45,338 nucleotides of DNA from Euryarchaeota archaeon UBA124 (GCA_002502215.1 DAPT01000073.1:67343-112680), one strand, 5' to 3'; counted from the first letter of the stretch, positions 8,107-16,848 are shown. Notes: generated by a model not told the origin, from the sequence alone. Program-made: numbers and translations.

Positions 8107-9018
8107 GTGGAAACTGTCAATCTTCAAGCATTTCTTCTAGGGGTGATTTTTCTCTCAGTAGGGGGTTACCTTGCTTTTGATATGCAAGACGACATCACAT
8201 GGATGACGTATTCTTCTGATGATACCGAGGAATATTTTGACGGTGATTTTTGGTGGACAGTGGAAGTTACGAATAAGAACGATTATGGTTTACAGGAAGG
8301 GATGATTTCAGCGAATGGGCAAATGTGTGATGACCGTGATTGTTTTCCAATTGAAGGGAATTTAGAATTTGAAATATTGGATCACCCCGTTTTGCTGGAA
8401 GAGCGAGGTGGACCCGTGGACTGTGATACTGCAAAAGAAGACAATGACATCTCAATTTGTGAAATTGACTCAGCAGGCTCAATTGCAGATGCAATTATTT
8501 CTACAGGACTTGGGTTTCTTGGATTAACCATCCTACTTTCTGTTGTGGGCGTTTTTGGTTACATACCAGGTGGTGTGCTCAAACTACTCAGTTGGGTTTC
8601 ATCCGTGATTCTCTTTACTGGACCGATTGTCTGGTATGTATTGATGCCTGATATGAACGCAGACATAAGCGCTGCTGAGGAAAGGTACAAGTTATCCAAA
8701 GGGTTGTATCTAACACTCCTCAGCTCCCCGTTAATCTTTGTTGGAGGCCGACTCACTGGGGGAATGGAGGCCTTTGCTTACGAAGAAGAGGATGACTGGG
8801 ATGAAGAAGACGATTACTTCATGGACGATGAAGAATATTCACAGTTTTCAGATGCCTCATCCAAAGCAATTAGCAAACTTCCTGCGAGGAAAGTCATGGT
8901 GGATACCAATCTACAAGGCGTCCTTGATGAGGAAGGCTATGAATGGCTGGAGCATCCAGAAGAAAGTGGCGATTGGTTCTGGCGTGATCAAGAAACAGGT
9001 GAATGGGTTCGTTATTGA
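8107..9018 (+). CDS. multi-pass membrane protein with acidic linker and W-rich C-terminal tail
   Basis: 303 residues, GTG start at 8107. There is an N-terminal hydrophobic segment (about 5-24), an extracellular-type region with several Cys (about 75-125), and three further hydrophobic segments (about 133-157, 160-180 and 198-218). An Asp/Glu-rich linker (about 226-250) leads to the tail at 277-303, which begins GYEWLEHPEESGDWFWRDQ and continues ETGEWVRY. The tail closely matches the end of the 131-residue protein at 3536 and more loosely that of 13890-14612. It lies 54 nt after the surface-protein gene on the same strand. Function unknown. Confidence 0.78.
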   Translation: METVNLQAFLLGVIFLSVGGYLAFDMQDDITWMTYSSDDTEEYFDGDFWWTVEVTNKNDYGLQEGMISANGQMCDDRDCFPIEGNLEFEILDHPVLLEERGGPVDCDTAKEDNDISICEIDSAGSIADAIISTGLGFLGLTILLSVVGVFGYIPGGVLKLLSWVSSVILFTGPIVWYVLMPDMNADISAAEERYKLSKGLYLTLLSSPLIFVGGRLTGGMEAFAYEEEDDWDEEDDYFMDDEEYSQFSDASSKAISKLPARKVMVDTNLQGVLDEEGYEWLEHPEESGDWFWRDQETGEWVRY

Positions 9019-9062
9019 GACATTCACAATTGCTCAAATACTGTGTTTGAATAGGATGCAAC

Positions 9063-9461
9063 ATGAGTAAAAAGTTCTTCATCAAAATTGTAACAAACCC
9101 AGACGTTGACCAACGCAAGTGCGTTGTCGGCATAGCCTGTGCTGCGCAAGCGATCAGGGACGGTCATGAGGTTGACGTGTTCTTTGCAGCAGACGGTGTC
9201 AAAATGCTCCATTCTGCATACATTGAATCCGTAAATGAGAAAGGATCGATTCCGGACGGTATGATTTACGATATGATGAATACCATCACTTCAGGAGCCT
9301 CCAAGGTTTACTGTTCAACAGGTTCGCAAGCAGCGAACGGTGTCACGAAAGAGAATGCTGATGAAATGCTCCTCGAGGGTTACTCGGATTGGATGACATG
9401 GAGTGGCCCCCCTGGCGTCATCGAATTAAGTGCTGCTTCGGATGTTCAATTGGTCTATTGA
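9063..9461 (+). CDS. DsrE/DsrF-like small protein
   Basis: 132 residues matching the DsrE/F fold pattern: an N-terminal beta strand (KFFIKIVTNPDVD), a Cys-containing helix (KCVVGIACAAQAI), then HEVDVFFAADGVKML, where an Asp-Gly follows the second strand as in the family. A third strand ends in a Cys (KVYCSTGSQAANG). DsrE-family proteins act in sulfur relay or as small cytoplasmic oligomers of unclear role. No dsr or tus partner genes lie nearby, so sulfur transfer is only a possibility. It ends 2 nt before the convergent gene at 9464. Confidence 0.75.
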   Translation: MSKKFFIKIVTNPDVDQRKCVVGIACAAQAIRDGHEVDVFFAADGVKMLHSAYIESVNEKGSIPDGMIYDMMNTITSGASKVYCSTGSQAANGVTKENADEMLLEGYSDWMTWSGPPGVIELSAASDVQLVY

Positions 9462-9463
9462 TG

Positions 9464-9769
9464 CTAAGATTGTCTGAGTGAAAGCAATTCACTTGGAATT
9501 CTGTACGTGTAGTTAAACCCCTCTCCAATGAGGGTTAACTCTTCAAGTCGTTCATCGAATTTAACACGTTGAAAAGTTGAATCAAGGTTATGCAGTGGCA
9601 TGTTTGCTGCCATTTTACCATCTCTCGACAACTTGATTCCAGTGGGTACATGCGGTTCAATTGACGAATACGAGAGGATATCTTTAGAAGTCTCTATGCT
9701 TCCTAACCCATCAAACATTTTTTCGAAATGCGTCCGAATTTCATTCCATTGGTCAACATCGAAGTTCAT
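9464..9769 (-). CDS. hypothetical protein, 101 aa
   Basis: The ATG at 9769 gives a 101-residue soluble protein; the frame stays open up to 9886, but that extension would overlap the start of the phosphoglycerate mutase gene and looks non-coding. Visible features are a helical N-terminus (NFDVDQWNEIRTHFEKMF) and a beta-rich C-terminal half (VPTGIKLSRDGKMAANMPLH). No family recognised. Convergent with the DsrE-like gene and divergent from gpmA. Confidence 0.62.
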   Translation of the reverse strand: MNFDVDQWNEIRTHFEKMFDGLGSIETSKDILSYSSIEPHVPTGIKLSRDGKMAANMPLHNLDSTFQRVKFDERLEELTLIGEGFNYTYRIPSELLSLRQS

Positions 9770-9849
9770 GGAGGTTCTCTGTTTCTTTTTCCATAAAGTT
9801 GTTCCTTTGTTGTCGTAGCCTTGATGCACCACCAGCGTATCGGGTGAAC

Positions 9850-10554
9850 ATGGCGTCATTGATTCTGATGCGGCATGGGCAGTCAATGTGGAATGCTGCG
9901 AACCTGTTTACGGGTTGGGTTGATGTTCCTTTGACGCAGGTGGGGATCGATGAAGCACTTGCTGGTGGTCAGAAACTCGCTGATGTACAAATCGATGAGG
10001 TTCACACCTCCACACTCATTCGAGCGCAAATGACAGCAATGCTGGCGTTGAGTCAACACAACAGCGGAAAGACGCCTGTTTTCCAGTATTCAGATTCTGG
10101 CGAAGTGATGAGTGATGATGAGCGAAAAATGGTTGAATGGTCGCAAATGAATGCAGGTTCGGATGTCTCAAACATTCTCCCTGTGTATGTTTCGTGGCAG
10201 TTGAATGAACGCATGTACGGTGACCTTCAAGGCATGAACAAACAAGCGACTCGGGAAAAGTTCGGTGATGAGCAGGTCAAAATTTGGCGTCGTTCCTACG
10301 ACACACCTCCTCCTAACGGAGAGAGCCTTGAATTAACTGCTGCTCGAACGATTCCCTACCTTCAATCAACCTTACTTCCAGCATTTGATGAAGGAAAAAA
10401 CCTCTTCATTGCAGCACATGGAAATTCTCTACGAAGCATTATTATGCATCTTGAGGGATTGAGCAAAGAAGAAGTTCTTGCATTGGAAGTTCCCACCGGC
10501 GTCCCGATGATCTATGAATTGCAAGACGAACAATGGATTCGAACGATGGGGTGA
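9850..10554 (+). CDS. gpmA: 2,3-bisphosphoglycerate-dependent phosphoglycerate mutase
   Basis: Interconverts 3-phosphoglycerate and 2-phosphoglycerate in lower glycolysis/gluconeogenesis through a phosphohistidine. 234 residues from the ATG at 9850, close to the usual bacterial GpmA length (~230-250). The signature LILMRHGQSMWN places the phospho-acceptor His at residue 9. FTGWVDVPLT, the LNERMYGDLQG segment with the catalytic Glu, and FIAAHGNSLR with the second His are all present. A longer in-frame start at 9799 would precede the RHG motif by an unusual extension. Most archaea use the unrelated cofactor-independent enzyme, so this bacterial-type gene was probably acquired. Its 3' end overlaps the AOR-family gene. 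Confidence 0.93.
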   Translation: MASLILMRHGQSMWNAANLFTGWVDVPLTQVGIDEALAGGQKLADVQIDEVHTSTLIRAQMTAMLALSQHNSGKTPVFQYSDSGEVMSDDERKMVEWSQMNAGSDVSNILPVYVSWQLNERMYGDLQGMNKQATREKFGDEQVKIWRRSYDTPPPNGESLELTAARTIPYLQSTLLPAFDEGKNLFIAAHGNSLRSIIMHLEGLSKEEVLALEVPTGVPMIYELQDEQWIRTMG

Positions 10555-12596
10555 AAAGCATACTTCTTGATTGGCGATTTGATGGATTCCCTGGTCGGGT
10601 TCTCTGGGTTGATTTGACTCGGGGGACGACGGAATCCAAGGATATCCCACATGATTGGTTGATTGAATCAATGGGAGGGAAGGGCCTTGCAACCCGACTT
10701 TTGGTCGAGTGGGATACAACCGATTACGATGCTGCTATGAAATTGAAGCACCCGGTCGCCGATCGAGTTGATGCAGCGCGACATCCCACAAACCCTCTGC
10801 TCTTCATGACTGGTCCATACCAAGCCAGTACAGTCGGTTCCTCAGGCCGAGCGGTCGTTGTTGCTCGCTCACCCTTAACCGATCTCTACATCGATACCTA
10901 CATCGGAGGGAACATCGGCCACACCCTGCGTCAAGCAGGATGGGATGGCCTGTTCATTACTGGAGCATCCGAGAATCTCTGCCGACTCGAAGTTGTTGAC
11001 GGTCACGCTAAATTGCATGATGCTCAGGAATTGAAAGGTATGACAACCTGGCAAGTTGAACAAACCTTGGAAGGAAAGGGCGACTGCCTCTCCATTGGAC
11101 CTGCGGGCGAAAGCGGAGTTCGAATCGCAAGCCCGTTGACTGCAGGTCGTCGTGCAGCAGGACGTGGTGGAACCGGAGCAGCTTTCGGATTCAAAAATCT
11201 GAAAGCTGTTACTGTAAAATCGACCACAAAAGAGACGGTTCGATTTGCCAATGAAGCAACGCTGAAATCCGCTGTCAAAGTGCAACGACAAGAAATGGGG
11301 TTAAGGAGACGGTCAGGCGACCCCTTCTACTCATTTGGGACCAGCAGAGGTCCAATCTATGCATCAGAAAATGGTCGAATGCCGACAGCGAATTACAGTT
11401 CAACAAATGCAACGATTCCTGATTTCTCTGAATTGAAGGTCAGTGGAGGACAAGGTGGCGTCGTTCCCTCCAAAGGAAATCCTGTTAGCATTACAACTGA
11501 ACTCGACGCTCACGAACTCTCTGGCGAGCACTGGCACGAATCTCTTCCGGAAGCGAAACAATCCGCTTGTTGCGCACCCTGTCCGATTGCTTGCGAAGCT
11601 GCCGATCGACCGACAATCAATGGCGAGAAAATTCGGAAGCGCCCTGTTCACATCGATCGAGTCGATCGCCCTGAGTACGAAACACTCGCAATGTTGGGTG
11701 CAAACCTCGGACTCACCAGCTCGCTTGATGTTATGGACGGAAACGATGCTTGCAACCGGCTTGGAATTGACACAATTTCAGGTGGCGCTGCCCTATCCAT
11801 AGTTTGCGAGTTGGTCGAACACGGATGGCTTCCCGAAGCATGGGCAGATCATTTCCATGCCCCATTCGATTTTGGTCGATACAAACAAGGTGATGTGGTT
11901 CCGTGGCAATTTGGGGTTCCAGAATTGCCACCCCTTGCTCTTGCAATGTTAGCAAACGCAAAGCCTGGAACATCCAATTTGTTCTCGACACTTACCAGCG
12001 GCGCCGTTGTTTTTGCAGAACACGTTGAACGTGTGACGGGTCATCCAGCAACGCGTCTGACTGCGCACTGCAAAGGCCTTGATCTACCCGCATGGGACCC
12101 CCGGGGAAAGCGAGGGAACGCAATGGCATACATGACCGCAAATGTTGGTGCTTCCCACATGCGAGCAGGTTACAGGCAACCGACGGGTTTGCCAAACGAA
12201 TCAGCGCTAGATCTTATGAAAGAGCTGGTTGAGAGCCAAGAAAGCATCGTTATTCGAGATTCAATGATCTTGTGTGCCTTCGCCAAAGGGGCAACCCCAA
12301 ATGCAGTGATGGTCGATGCCTGGAATGCAATTACTGGTGACGATGCAACATGGGATGATTTAATGCAACGAGCAAGTCAACAGTGGAATCTTGCTCGAAC
12401 TTGGAACGTTGAGCATTGGAATCGATTGGGTGTTGAGCCAATGCAGGCTGATTTACTCTCATGGCGGTTACGCAATGAACCAATACCTGCGGGGGTAGCA
12501 GCAGGCATGGTATCGTTTGTCGATGAACAAGACGAGAAAGCCTGCATGCAGGAATACTACGCAATAAGAGGCTGGGATGAGAATGGTAGACCATAA
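10533..12596 (+). CDS. aldehyde ferredoxin oxidoreductase-family tungsto/molybdoenzyme
   Basis: 687 residues. Members oxidise aldehydes to acids with ferredoxin using a tungstopterin and a [4Fe-4S] cluster. The N-terminal beta domain (GRVLWVDLTRG), the pterin-binding segment GRRAAGRGGTGAAFGFKNLK (about 206-225), and the cluster motif C347-x2-C350-x3-C354 with a later Cys in DSMILC are all visible. The ATG at 10533 overlaps gpmA by 22 nt; a GTG at 10551 would give a 4-nt GTGA overlap and is equally plausible. Either way the two genes look translationally coupled. Because glyceraldehyde-3-phosphate ferredoxin oxidoreductase (GAPOR) belongs to this family and makes the substrate of the mutase, a glycolytic role is a reasonable inference; the subfamily cannot be fixed by eye. 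Confidence 0.9.
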   Translation: MDSNDGVKSILLDWRFDGFPGRVLWVDLTRGTTESKDIPHDWLIESMGGKGLATRLLVEWDTTDYDAAMKLKHPVADRVDAARHPTNPLLFMTGPYQASTVGSSGRAVVVARSPLTDLYIDTYIGGNIGHTLRQAGWDGLFITGASENLCRLEVVDGHAKLHDAQELKGMTTWQVEQTLEGKGDCLSIGPAGESGVRIASPLTAGRRAAGRGGTGAAFGFKNLKAVTVKSTTKETVRFANEATLKSAVKVQRQEMGLRRRSGDPFYSFGTSRGPIYASENGRMPTANYSSTNATIPDFSELKVSGGQGGVVPSKGNPVSITTELDAHELSGEHWHESLPEAKQSACCAPCPIACEAADRPTINGEKIRKRPVHIDRVDRPEYETLAMLGANLGLTSSLDVMDGNDACNRLGIDTISGGAALSIVCELVEHGWLPEAWADHFHAPFDFGRYKQGDVVPWQFGVPELPPLALAMLANAKPGTSNLFSTLTSGAVVFAEHVERVTGHPATRLTAHCKGLDLPAWDPRGKRGNAMAYMTANVGASHMRAGYRQPTGLPNESALDLMKELVESQESIVIRDSMILCAFAKGATPNAVMVDAWNAITGDDATWDDLMQRASQQWNLARTWNVEHWNRLGVEPMQADLLSWRLRNEPIPAGVAAGMVSFVDEQDEKACMQEYYAIRGWDENGRP

Positions 12597-12608
12597 TCGG
12601 GTTTTTGT

Positions 12609-13085
12609 ATGAATCCAAAGTTGACGAAAGCCATCCTTCTCGTTGTTCTCTTGGCATCGCCTTGGTTGTTTGTTCAAGGATGGATTTTTGTTGCTGCTCA
12701 AGATGAGCCAATCGCCTCAATGGAAACCTGTTCGGAGACCAGTGCAAACTGCGCTCATCTTGGTGGAGGCATGGATTATCGCATGGAATCTTTACCTACC
12801 ATTCTTGAGCGTTCTATGGAAGATGTTCGCTCAGACCTCTCAGCGTACGTAACCGATTGCAATTGTGATGTTTTAGCAGAAGAGGAGACAGATTCAGGAT
12901 ATTATCTTCATTTTGTTGAGCATACATCCTTCTGGTTGTTTCCTGATGACGTGCTCATTTCCATCGAAATAGTTGGTCAGAATACTGTAAGAATTGAACT
13001 TCATTCCGAGTCACGCTTGGGTCTAGGTGACTTGGGCGTTAATCCTGAGCGACTTGAACGAATTCATGATCAACTCGATGCTTGA
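12609..13085 (+). CDS. DUF1499-family exported protein
   Basis: 158 residues. An N-terminal signal or anchor helix (about 7-30) is followed by a Cys pair and then the DUF1499 core: a helix after PTILERSMEDV, the segment THE-type FVEHTSFWLFPDDVLISIE, and the hallmark SESRLGLGDLGVNPERLERI near the C-terminus (family pattern RS.SR.G..D.G.N..R...I). The biochemical role of DUF1499 is not known to me. It lies 12 nt after the AOR-family gene on the same strand and overlaps the convergent JAMM gene by 16 nt. Confidence 0.78.
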   Translation: MNPKLTKAILLVVLLASPWLFVQGWIFVAAQDEPIASMETCSETSANCAHLGGGMDYRMESLPTILERSMEDVRSDLSAYVTDCNCDVLAEEETDSGYYLHFVEHTSFWLFPDDVLISIEIVGQNTVRIELHSESRLGLGDLGVNPERLERIHDQLDA

Positions 13086-13810
13086 ATCAAGTCATCCCAG
13101 CCGTATGGGTAACCACTCTCATCAATGAGAAGGACATTAACACCGAGTCCTGATTTGTGGAAGGCAATCAGTTGAATATCGTGAATTGCATGACCGGTAG
13201 GAGCAATACCAAGAATTGGAAGCTGTTTTTGAGAAAACCATGAGCGTTTTGTTTTCACTGCATGGTCTGTACCAAGACTTCGGCGTGTACCATCAACATC
13301 ATCGAACCATGGGAGTGGGCCTTCTGGTGAGAATCGCAATCCAAGAATCATATCAACCCCGGTTGTTTCTTGTGCAGCGTCTGTGTCTGCTCCACTCGGA
13401 ATCGCAGGTGCATTCGGATGTGTATGCAGCCAATGTGTGAAACGGCCTGCTCTTGAACCGCGCTGTCCGGAGAACAAATCATCGGTCCACTCTTCAGGAA
13501 GGTGATGAACTGAATAGGAATCTCCGCGATTAACGACGTGCGCTTCTTTGACGACGTAACCTTGACCTCCGAATAGATTTGAAACACATTCCTGCCCTTC
13601 GAACGCAGACTCGACTTCTTCGATGTTCTTTCTGTCGGCATTCACGTCTAAGCCCACAAGAATTTCATCAGGAAGCGATTGAAGGGCCCAGATAACGAGA
13701 TCTCGAAAAAGAGGGCCTGGTATATGCAATTGTGCTGCATAGGCATGCCGCATCGAATACGATTCAGCGTTGTATGAACGCATCGCTTCAACCAACCAAG
13801 ACTCGACCAC
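13070..13810 (-). CDS. JAMM/MPN+ family metalloprotease (predicted)
   Basis: 246 residues, GTG start at 13810. A complete JAMM zinc-metalloprotease signature is visible: a candidate catalytic Glu at 49 in SLPDEILVGLD, preceded by the family-like helix IPGPLFRDLVIWAL, then H129-x-H131-P with S139 and D142 in WLHTHPNAPAIPSGAD (pattern HxHPx6SxxD). Archaeal relatives such as HvJAMM and AfJAMM remove ubiquitin-like SAMP proteins from targets. The ~80-residue gap between Glu and the HxH motif is longer than in the minimal enzymes, so an inserted segment or a different subfamily is likely. No SAMP or E1 gene is visible in the window. The substrate is inferred only. Confidence 0.72.
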   Translation of the reverse strand: MVESWLVEAMRSYNAESYSMRHAYAAQLHIPGPLFRDLVIWALQSLPDEILVGLDVNADRKNIEEVESAFEGQECVSNLFGGQGYVVKEAHVVNRGDSYSVHHLPEEWTDDLFSGQRGSRAGRFTHWLHTHPNAPAIPSGADTDAAQETTGVDMILGLRFSPEGPLPWFDDVDGTRRSLGTDHAVKTKRSWFSQKQLPILGIAPTGHAIHDIQLIAFHKSGLGVNVLLIDESGYPYGWDDLIQASS

Positions 13811-13889
13811 AACAATGCCACTGCATCATCCTTCATGAAGGGGCGGTTGAAGGAGAATCCTTGAAAACACAGGAGACCAAGCGCACCGC

Positions 13890-14612
13890 ATGGCGAAGAA
13901 GAAGCGAGGTGGGTTTAGCCGATTCATCGGCGCTCTCACCGGAACGCCATACGAACGCCTTCTCAAGCAAGTTGAGAAACTTGCAAACGAGCATGCTGAT
14001 GATGAGCGGAAACTCGCAAAAGCACTCAAAAAATTGGTTGACGTGGTTGGAACTGCTTACGAGGAAGAGGAGATTGATGAAGATGAACACGATCTTGTCA
14101 TCGAAGCAATCGAAGAGGCAGATCCAAAAGCTCGTTCATTCCCAAAATTTGCTGAAGAGGATGCGTTCTATGCAAACGACGCTCCCGATGCACCTGAACT
14201 AAAACTCGGTAAGAGAAAGAACTTGGACGAGCTGATGATGTCCTCTGGAAAGGAATTCACGGGGAGCTTTGGTCGCAATGAGTTTGATGAATTCAAGGCT
14301 CGCATGAGTGATGATTTCTATGCGGATTCGGATGAAGCAATCCAAGCAGGCGACCATCAGGCCACAATCCGAACTGAAAATCGGGTCTTTGCGGATGAAG
14401 AAGATGATTTGGAAAATGTCAAGTCAATGATCTCTCAAGAATCCGGTCTTTCTGAGCCAACCTCAGTTGAAGAAGCGGAAGAAGAATCCTTTGAGGACGA
14501 TGAAAACTATTCCATTGATGAGGATGGAACCGAATGGTTCCAAGACGATGACGGTTACTGGTGGTACCGTGAAGACGGTCAAACCGACTGGCAACCTTAC
14601 GATGAGGATTGA
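13890..14612 (+). CDS. acidic coiled/helical protein with W-rich C-terminal tail
   Basis: 240 residues with no membrane segment. The N-terminus is basic (AKKKRGGFSRFIGALTGTPY), then helical stretches of alternating charge (residues ~25-75) and a long acidic linker (about 165-210). The final 28 residues start DGTEWFQDDDGYWWYREDG and continue QTDWQPYDED, matching the E-W...W..R...W..Y layout of the tails at 3842-3928 and 8935-9015. The ATG at 13890 is the first good start. Transcribed divergently from the JAMM gene and convergent with the receiver protein. No family recognised. Confidence 0.75.
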   Translation: MAKKKRGGFSRFIGALTGTPYERLLKQVEKLANEHADDERKLAKALKKLVDVVGTAYEEEEIDEDEHDLVIEAIEEADPKARSFPKFAEEDAFYANDAPDAPELKLGKRKNLDELMMSSGKEFTGSFGRNEFDEFKARMSDDFYADSDEAIQAGDHQATIRTENRVFADEEDDLENVKSMISQESGLSEPTSVEEAEEESFEDDENYSIDEDGTEWFQDDDGYWWYREDGQTDWQPYDED

Positions 14613-14619
14613 GTTTCAA

Positions 14620-14961
14620 CTACTTCGGCCAGATTTCTAAGTCTGCAAGTTGAAACTTCACAACGCCAAGATCTGCACCGAGCAGAACCATGTCTTTGTT
14701 TCTACTCGTTTCGCTCGACATGGCAATAATGGTTTGCGGTCGATTAACGTCGGAGGATAGCAAGGATTCCAACACCTGAAGACCGGTTTCCGGAGGCATG
14801 TAGTGGTCCAATAACAACACATCGGGAGTGAACCCCTGGATGTGATTGAGGGCCTCATTTGAGTTCCAGTATTGTTTGATGACAAGTTCGCTGACTTTGA
14901 CACCGCCGGCTGTCAGTATAGATTCAATGTCGTAATGGTCCTCAAAGGCCAGCACGCGCAT
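14620..14961 (-). CDS. single-domain response regulator (CheY-like receiver)
   Basis: 113 residues forming only a receiver domain. Acidic pair E7-D8, phospho-acceptor D52 in VLLLDHYMPPETG, Ser82/Ser83 at the switch position and Lys102 are all in place, so it should be phosphorylatable. There is no output domain and no histidine kinase next to it; the partner must be elsewhere or this is an orphan signalling switch. It starts 8 nt after the stop of the S15/CocE hydrolase, on the same strand, so co-transcription is likely. Confidence 0.82.
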   Translation of the reverse strand: MRVLAFEDHYDIESILTAGGVKVSELVIKQYWNSNEALNHIQGFTPDVLLLDHYMPPETGLQVLESLLSSDVNRPQTIIAMSSETSRNKDMVLLGADLGVVKFQLADLEIWPK

Positions 14962-14970
14962 GAATGCACC

Positions 14971-16848
14971 TCATTCTGGGATATCTTGTTGTTCCCACCA
15001 AGGTGGTGCGAGGAACCATGCCTCATGATTGGGAGGACGATCAATTAGAGGTAACCCGATTGTACCTCCATCAATGGAAAGTCCACCAAGCGGATTGGTT
15101 GCACATGGCCCTGGAAGGTAATCTTCTCCATTCTCAGTCAACTCGATTCGTAGTGAGTTTCCTGCTGGAACGATAACATCGAGCGGGTTGAATTCGATCA
15201 GCATGGTGTATGAAGAAAATGGAGCGGCTGGATTCGCATTGTATCCTCCGTCTCGATAGCGTAAGTCCATTGTTGCGTGTCCAAGTCGAAGATCGAGTGT
15301 ATCATCGTACAGTGTTGCGAAAATCTGTCCCCCGTTGCAGGCTTGTGTCGAGACATCAAGGTGCAATGTTGGAAGGCCAGAGATATGCAAACCATTCTCG
15401 TAAACTTCACTTGCTAGCGTCACAGAACCACCCAATCCATTTACAACTCCACTGCCACTCCACTCGGTCCCGATGGACTCAAGCTGCCACATCATGTCCT
15501 CTGGCGGCCATGTTTCTTCCACGTGCCATTGCCCGTCATGAGTTTGAATCTGTACCATTGGCTCGGGCTCTTCACCGACGTCCTTGAGATAGTATTGGAA
15601 CCATCCAAACAATTCAACGGCCCAATCCATGCGGCTCATGTTTGGATAGGCCTCACCTCCATAACCACTGCCGAGTTCACTATGTCGGTCAGGTTGGTCA
15701 GGATAATTGTGAGCCCACTGGCCAGCGATGGCTCGCGCGTTAATTCCAGCATCTCGCATTAATTGGTAGGTTGGGAAGGCATGGTAAGGATCGACGTTCC
15801 AATCTTGAAGCCCCCACACAAGATACACGCTTCCCTGATAATTTTCCAAGACGTCGGGAAGGTGGCGGCGTTCATCCCAGTAGTCGTTCCATTCAGCACC
15901 ACCGAACTCAGCGAAGGCATAGGTAGACCACGGGTTGAGTGGGCCAACTAAATCATCTGAACAAACACGTAAATCGTCGGTTGTTAAATCCGATGTAGCC
16001 GCTTGATATGCGGCGTCGTACCCCATTGCCCGTGCTTCAGATGATCCATTTCGATAGAACATTTCTTGAACACCAATCGATCCCGAAATTGGGACGATTG
16101 TCTTTAGATGTTCACTCGGTTGTTGAGCCGCTTCCCAATTGGTTGTTCCAGCGTAGGATTTACCCATTAAGCCAACATTTCCGTTCGACCAATTTTGTTG
16201 CCCCAACCAATCAACAACAGCCTGAATACCCACCTGCTCACCAAGGCCTTTGACATCTTGACAGTGCGTGGACTGCCCGGTTCCAAACGTACTCGCCTGG
16301 GCCAATGCGTATCCATGCGGAACAAATGTATCGTACACCCACTGACCAACACCTCCATCTGGGATTGTGTTTGGATTTGAATCAGCACCGACGCCTGGCA
16401 TACCTTCACCGCCGAAGTCATAGTATGGGTGGATGGTCATAATCACAGGCACTTTGACCCCATCTTCAACATCAGGCAACCACAAAGCAACGTGCATTTT
16501 TGCATCGTCAGGGTAACCTACATCTTGCTCTGAGGCTGGTAAATCCACTGAGATGAAATGTTCTGTGTACGGTAGAACACCGTAGGTGCCGTTCTCTGGG
16601 AGTTGGGCTCGCATGGTTTCCATGGGCAAATCCATCATGTAACGCTGATTAAGTGGTACATCCCACCAATCATAGACGCCCTCTACATCATTTTCTCCCG
16701 ATAGTGCGTTACCGAACGACATTGATAGGAACAAGAAGACAACACAAAATGCTGCCGTAGCATAAAGCGAGATGTTGAGTTGGTTTTTGTTTCGGTCCGC
16801 TGACGAATCGAAGATCTCTGCTTCGAGGACATCGTCAGCCATAACCAT
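14971..16848 (-). CDS. membrane-anchored CocE/NonD-family (peptidase S15-like) alpha/beta hydrolase
   Basis: About 625 residues. An N-terminal helix (about 27-45) anchors or exports the protein. The alpha/beta-hydrolase part has the nucleophile elbow GLMGKSYAG with Ser at about 231, a later candidate Asp in GLQDWNVDPYHAF and a His in GQWAHNYPDQPD. A C-terminal jelly-roll of the X-Pro dipeptidyl-peptidase type follows (from about 450; HISGLPTLHLDVS and AGNSLRIELTENG). The family includes X-Pro peptidases, cocaine esterase and acyl hydrolases. Outside the membrane it would process peptides or esters, fitting a heterotrophic, peptide-using cell. The ATG at 16848 is chosen; a second ATG at 16842 is as good. 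Confidence 0.85.
   Translation of the reverse strand: MVMADDVLEAEIFDSSADRNKNQLNISLYATAAFCVVFLFLSMSFGNALSGENDVEGVYDWWDVPLNQRYMMDLPMETMRAQLPENGTYGVLPYTEHFISVDLPASEQDVGYPDDAKMHVALWLPDVEDGVKVPVIMTIHPYYDFGGEGMPGVGADSNPNTIPDGGVGQWVYDTFVPHGYALAQASTFGTGQSTHCQDVKGLGEQVGIQAVVDWLGQQNWSNGNVGLMGKSYAGTTNWEAAQQPSEHLKTIVPISGSIGVQEMFYRNGSSEARAMGYDAAYQAATSDLTTDDLRVCSDDLVGPLNPWSTYAFAEFGGAEWNDYWDERRHLPDVLENYQGSVYLVWGLQDWNVDPYHAFPTYQLMRDAGINARAIAGQWAHNYPDQPDRHSELGSGYGGEAYPNMSRMDWAVELFGWFQYYLKDVGEEPEPMVQIQTHDGQWHVEETWPPEDMMWQLESIGTEWSGSGVVNGLGGSVTLASEVYENGLHISGLPTLHLDVSTQACNGGQIFATLYDDTLDLRLGHATMDLRYRDGGYNANPAAPFSSYTMLIEFNPLDVIVPAGNSLRIELTENGEDYLPGPCATNPLGGLSIDGGTIGLPLIDRPPNHEAWFLAPPWWEQQDIPE

Noticed and set aside
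13830..13841. 12-bp perfect palindrome CCTTCATGAAGG upstream of the JAMM gene
   Set aside because: A palindrome of this size is expected several times by chance in 45 kb, and it has no second copy or TATA relation.
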